From: Flavobacterium sp. Sd200
GTDB lineage: Bacteria; Bacteroidota; Bacteroidia; Flavobacteriales; Flavobacteriaceae
Length of the DNA: 64,000 nucleotides
Direction of reading: 5' to 3'
NCBI RefSeq assembly: GCF_009826935.1
Contig: NZ_WUMN01000003.1
Coordinates: forward strand, 496,001-560,000
Of the stretch, positions 61,192 to 64,000 are shown piece after piece (position 1 is the first letter of the stretch; each line of letters opens with the position of its first letter). Below the pieces are notes generated by a model. The model ran no database searches and was not told the origin of the DNA. It saw nothing but the letters and a program-made list of their open reading frames with translations. Position numbers and translations under genes: made by a program.

Positions 61192-63687
61192 ATGAAAAGA
61201 AAAATACTGTTTGCGTTAGCATCTTTGCTTGTTTTTACGGTCACTACTTTTGCGCAAACCAAGGTTAGCGGTGTGGTATATGATAATACCAACCAACCAT
61301 TACCTTATGTAAATGTATATTTTAAAGGCACTAATGAGGGGGTAATTACCGATGAAAACGGTAAATTCTATCTCGAATCTCAAAATACCTATTCTGATAT
61401 AACAGTAACCTTTGTGGGCTTTGCTCCCAAAGATGTACATCTTGATAAAAATGTAGCCTACAATTTAAAGGTCACAATGGCAGAGGCTAACGAGCTTAAA
61501 GAGGTGGTGTTGTACAGTGGCAAAACCTCTAAAAAAAATAACCCTGCCATAGACATACTCCGTAAAATATGGGAGCGCCGCCGCAAGAACGGTCTTAACA
61601 TGTTTAAACAATATGAGTATGACAAGTATGAAAAAGTAGAGTTCGACCTGAATACCATAGACAGTGCCATGGTAAACAGTAAGCTGTTTAAAGGCATGGA
61701 GTTTATTTTTGAAAAAGTAGATACCAGTAACATTACCGGAAAGACATATCTGCCTATTTTTATTAATGAGGCATTAAGTAAAGTGTATGGCGATAATGTG
61801 GATAAGCGCAAAAAGGAAATTAAAAGTGCCAATAAAACATCAGGATTTAGCAATAACCAGCAAATACTGGCCTTTATAAAAGATCTGTATGCTGATTATG
61901 ATATCTATAACAACTACCTTAAATTTTTTGATAAGGATTTTATAAGCCCGCTTTCGCGCACAGGCATCAACGTGTACAACTATGTGCTGGCAGACAGTTC
62001 TTATATAGACAATAAATGGTGTTATAATATAGTGTTTTATCCCAGGCGTAAAGGAGAGCTTACGTTTAAAGGTAATTTTTGGGTAAACGATACTACCTAT
62101 GCCATTAAAAAAGTGGCTATGAGCGCCAGTAAGAGTGCTAACATTAACTGGGTAAAGGATATTTATATAGAACAGGAATTTGATGTTCTTAACGACTCAG
62201 TCTTTTTGCTGAAGCGTGACCACATGATGACTGATTTTGCCTTTAATAAAAAGGAAGAATCTAAGGGGGTATATGGCAAGCGTACAACGCTGTTCAGGGA
62301 CTATGAGTTTGACAAAAAGAAACCTGCCGATTTTTATGTAGCCGATGTGAATTTTAACGACGAGTCTATATACGAAAAGTCGGATGCGTTTTGGGATGAG
62401 AACCGTTTTGAGTCACTGAATAAAGACGAAAAAGGTGTTTACAAAATGCTTGATACACTTCAAACCGTGCCCAAATTCAGGCGTATGTACGACCTGGTGG
62501 CAACGCTGGGTAGTGGCTACTATCAAATGAATCATTTTGACTATGGTCCTATCTTTTCAACCTTTGGGTATAATGATGTGGAAGGTATAAGGCTCCGCAC
62601 CGGGGGGCGCACCTATTTTGGACAAAACGACCCGTGGAGGATAGAAGGATATACGGCTTATGGATTTAAGGATAATAAGTTTAAGTATGGCATTAGCGGT
62701 AAATGGATGGTAGACAAACGCAGGCGTATTATACTTTCTGCGGGTAACCGTCGCGATGTTGAGCAAATAGGGGTGAGCCTTACAGCAACTAATGATGTAT
62801 TGGGGCGCAGTTTTGCATCGTCGTCGTTGTTTTCGAGCGGTAACAATAACAGACTGACGTCTATTAACTTCACTACTTTTTCTGCCGAGATAGAGCCTGT
62901 AAGAAACCTTGTGCTTCGTACTAGTTTTAATTACCGTACTTTAAAATCTGCCGATCCGCAGGCTTTCAGTCTTGAATACTGGCTTGATCCTAATGATCAT
63001 AGCAAAGGTGTTAACGGTTTTACCAAACAATATGAATATGGTTTCCTTATAGATTATACGCCAAAGCGCAGGCCAATTGGCTATGGTGTTGAACGTACGG
63101 ATACCGACTATAATTTTGCACGTCTTTTTCTTAACTACTCACAAGGTGTAAAAGGTTTGTTTGACAGCGATTTCGATTATCAAAAACTACAGTTCTATTA
63201 CCGTCAGCCTGTAATTGTTGGAGGTTTTGGTAGGCTGTTTACCACTTTTGAAGCAGGAAAGATATTTGGTGCCGTACCCCTTGGGCTTATGGGGGTAGTG
63301 CCGGGTAACCAGAGCTATTTTTCTATTGAGAATACCTACAACCTTTTGGATTATTATGAATTTGTGGCCGACGAATATGTGTCGCTGCATTTAGAGCATA
63401 ATTTTAACGGCAGGCTGTTTAGTCGCATACCGGGTCTTAGAGATCTTAACCTGCGCGAAATTATTGGTATTAAGGGTATTTATGGTACGGTGTCGCAACG
63501 AAACATCGATCTTAATGCCTCTAACCTTGTGTATCGCTCTCCTGAAGATCTGTATTGGGAATATCATGCCGGAATAGGTAATATATTTAAGGTGTTTAGA
63601 ATTGATTTTGCATGGAGGGGCAGCTACCTCGGTGTGCCGGGAGCCAATAAATTTGCTGTAAAAGGCTCGTTCGGATTTTTCTTCTAA
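61192..63687 (+). CDS. DUF5686 outer-membrane protein with carboxypeptidase-like domain
   Basis: An 831-residue outer-membrane protein. The chosen ATG at 61192 begins the signal peptide (MKRKILFALASLLVFTVTTFAQ). Residues 22-110 are a carboxypeptidase-D regulatory-like domain (SGVVYDNTNQPLPYVNVYFKG, GVITDENGKF). The DUF5686 region follows (NPAIDILRKIWERRRKNGLN, and a barrel-like C-terminal half with repeated aromatic strands ending GSFGFFF). There is no TonB plug, so it is not a TonB receptor. Function is unknown. Confidence 0.9.
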   Translation: MKRKILFALASLLVFTVTTFAQTKVSGVVYDNTNQPLPYVNVYFKGTNEGVITDENGKFYLESQNTYSDITVTFVGFAPKDVHLDKNVAYNLKVTMAEANELKEVVLYSGKTSKKNNPAIDILRKIWERRRKNGLNMFKQYEYDKYEKVEFDLNTIDSAMVNSKLFKGMEFIFEKVDTSNITGKTYLPIFINEALSKVYGDNVDKRKKEIKSANKTSGFSNNQQILAFIKDLYADYDIYNNYLKFFDKDFISPLSRTGINVYNYVLADSSYIDNKWCYNIVFYPRRKGELTFKGNFWVNDTTYAIKKVAMSASKSANINWVKDIYIEQEFDVLNDSVFLLKRDHMMTDFAFNKKEESKGVYGKRTTLFRDYEFDKKKPADFYVADVNFNDESIYEKSDAFWDENRFESLNKDEKGVYKMLDTLQTVPKFRRMYDLVATLGSGYYQMNHFDYGPIFSTFGYNDVEGIRLRTGGRTYFGQNDPWRIEGYTAYGFKDNKFKYGISGKWMVDKRRRIILSAGNRRDVEQIGVSLTATNDVLGRSFASSSLFSSGNNNRLTSINFTTFSAEIEPVRNLVLRTSFNYRTLKSADPQAFSLEYWLDPNDHSKGVNGFTKQYEYGFLIDYTPKRRPIGYGVERTDTDYNFARLFLNYSQGVKGLFDSDFDYQKLQFYYRQPVIVGGFGRLFTTFEAGKIFGAVPLGLMGVVPGNQSYFSIENTYNLLDYYEFVADEYVSLHLEHNFNGRLFSRIPGLRDLNLREIIGIKGIYGTVSQRNIDLNASNLVYRSPEDLYWEYHAGIGNIFKVFRIDFAWRGSYLGVPGANKFAVKGSFGFFF

Positions 63688-63708
63688 CTTAAGGCAAAGT
63701 ATAAATAA

Positions 63709-63743
63709 AAACTCCCGGTCATTTTAATTCTAACCGGGAGTTT
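63709..63743. terminator. Bidirectional terminator
   Basis: AAACTCCCGGT (63709-63719) and ACCGGGAGTTT (63733-63743) form a perfect 11-bp stem between the DUF5686 gene and the convergent small gene, with CTTTATTT on the plus side and a T-rich flank on the minus side. Confidence 0.88.
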
Positions 63744-63764
63744 CTTTATTTAGTTATGTGTGGT

Positions 63765-63980
63765 TTATCCTTTATATTCTACAGTTTTGCTGTCACCATC
63801 AACCACAACTTTTATAAGGCCGTGTTTAGTTAAGCCTTTCATTGCGGCATCCCATTTCTTACCGCTTAGTGCAGCCTGTGTTTTAAGAGTATCAAGGGCA
63901 AGCTGACCTGCTGTTTTAACCAGTTCGGCAACGGCTTTTTCGTCTTCTGTAAGCTCAGGACCTTTTTTCTCAGGTCTCAT
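63765..63980 (-). CDS. Small conserved protein, possibly winged-helix-like
   Basis: A 71-residue protein from the ATG at 63980 (MRPEKKGPELTEDEKAVAELVKTA). The frame stays open upstream to the window edge, with a TTG at 63995, so a longer or different start cannot be excluded. The pattern (helix AVAELVKTAGQLALDTLKTQ, helix GKKWDAAMKGLTKHGL, then a beta turn IKVVVDGDSKTVEYKG) is compatible with a small winged-helix fold. I do not recognise a named family. Confidence 0.7.
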   Translation of the reverse strand: MRPEKKGPELTEDEKAVAELVKTAGQLALDTLKTQAALSGKKWDAAMKGLTKHGLIKVVVDGDSKTVEYKG

Positions 63981-64000
63981 TTGTGGGAAGAACAATACTT

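Noticed and set aside
1..64000. tRNA, rRNA, tmRNA, SRP or RNase P RNA genes
   Set aside because: I looked through the intergenic spaces for cloverleaf and conserved core sequences and found none apart from the 6S RNA.

Overview
The window is chromosomal DNA from a member of the Flavobacteriaceae (Bacteroidota), most like Flavobacterium. The evidence is type IX secretion parts (a PorT-like barrel and a giant exported protein with a C-terminal sorting domain), lipidated TamA (TamL), a SusC-like TonB receptor, DUF4199, DUF5686 and 2TM-domain proteins, TAnnTTTG promoter boxes with TTTG about 18-20 bp upstream, several TTG/GTG starts, a moderately AT-rich composition, and a 6S RNA between zapA and rny. 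There is no tRNA, rRNA, prophage, transposase, integrase or CRISPR array.

Layout. 1-1.9 kb (minus): truncated rny, 6S RNA, zapA and a coiled-coil partner. 2-7 kb (plus): M23 peptidase, overlapping TonB-dependent receptor, EF-hand lipoprotein. 7.1-13.7 kb (minus): DUF2971, HAD phosphatase, MsbA-like exporter, phosphosugar mutase, lipid-linked glycosyltransferase, DUF4199. 13.8-16.2 kb (plus): promoter, structured leader and rpmE2, then a GlmU-like enzyme and a nuclease. 16.2-20.5 kb: PepSY-like protein, SCO protein, M13 peptidase, orphan response regulator. 20.5-26.6 kb (minus): SDR enzyme, GNAT-amidohydrolase fusion, solitary OppC-type permease, Prc protease. 26.7-30.7 kb (plus): surE, a lipoprotein, lpxB, NlpC/P60 peptidase, an orphan. 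30.7-37.8 kb (minus): elongasome operon mreB-mreC-mreD-mrdA-rodA behind purH. 38-45 kb (plus): MacB-like permease and a 1853-residue FN3/GEVED T9SS protein. 45-57 kb (mostly minus): a lipoprotein cassette, accD, fbaA, TamL, [trmH plus], porT, ubiE, DUF7660, folA, 2TM, TonB-like, thyA, lipoprotein, bifunctional nuclease. 57-64 kb: etfB-etfA, a TlpA-like thioredoxin, pdhB, a DUF5686 protein and a small conserved protein.

Most genes are core: envelope building (elongasome, lpxB, TamL, GlmU-like, glycosyltransferase), nucleotide and folate metabolism (purH, thyA, folA, surE), and central metabolism (fbaA, pdhB, etfAB, phosphosugar mutase). The accessory signal is mainly small. Two single-gene, AT-rich cassettes coding for exported proteins (45.3-46.0 kb and 59.2-60.0 kb) are each bracketed by a diverged direct repeat. 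One of these repeats is a second copy of the accD 3' end that still encodes the same peptide through synonymous codons. Several compact palindromic elements sit exactly between convergent genes. No complete new multi-gene system is visible. The best candidates for something undescribed are the two repeat-bracketed cassettes, the L31 leader and the intergenic palindromes.
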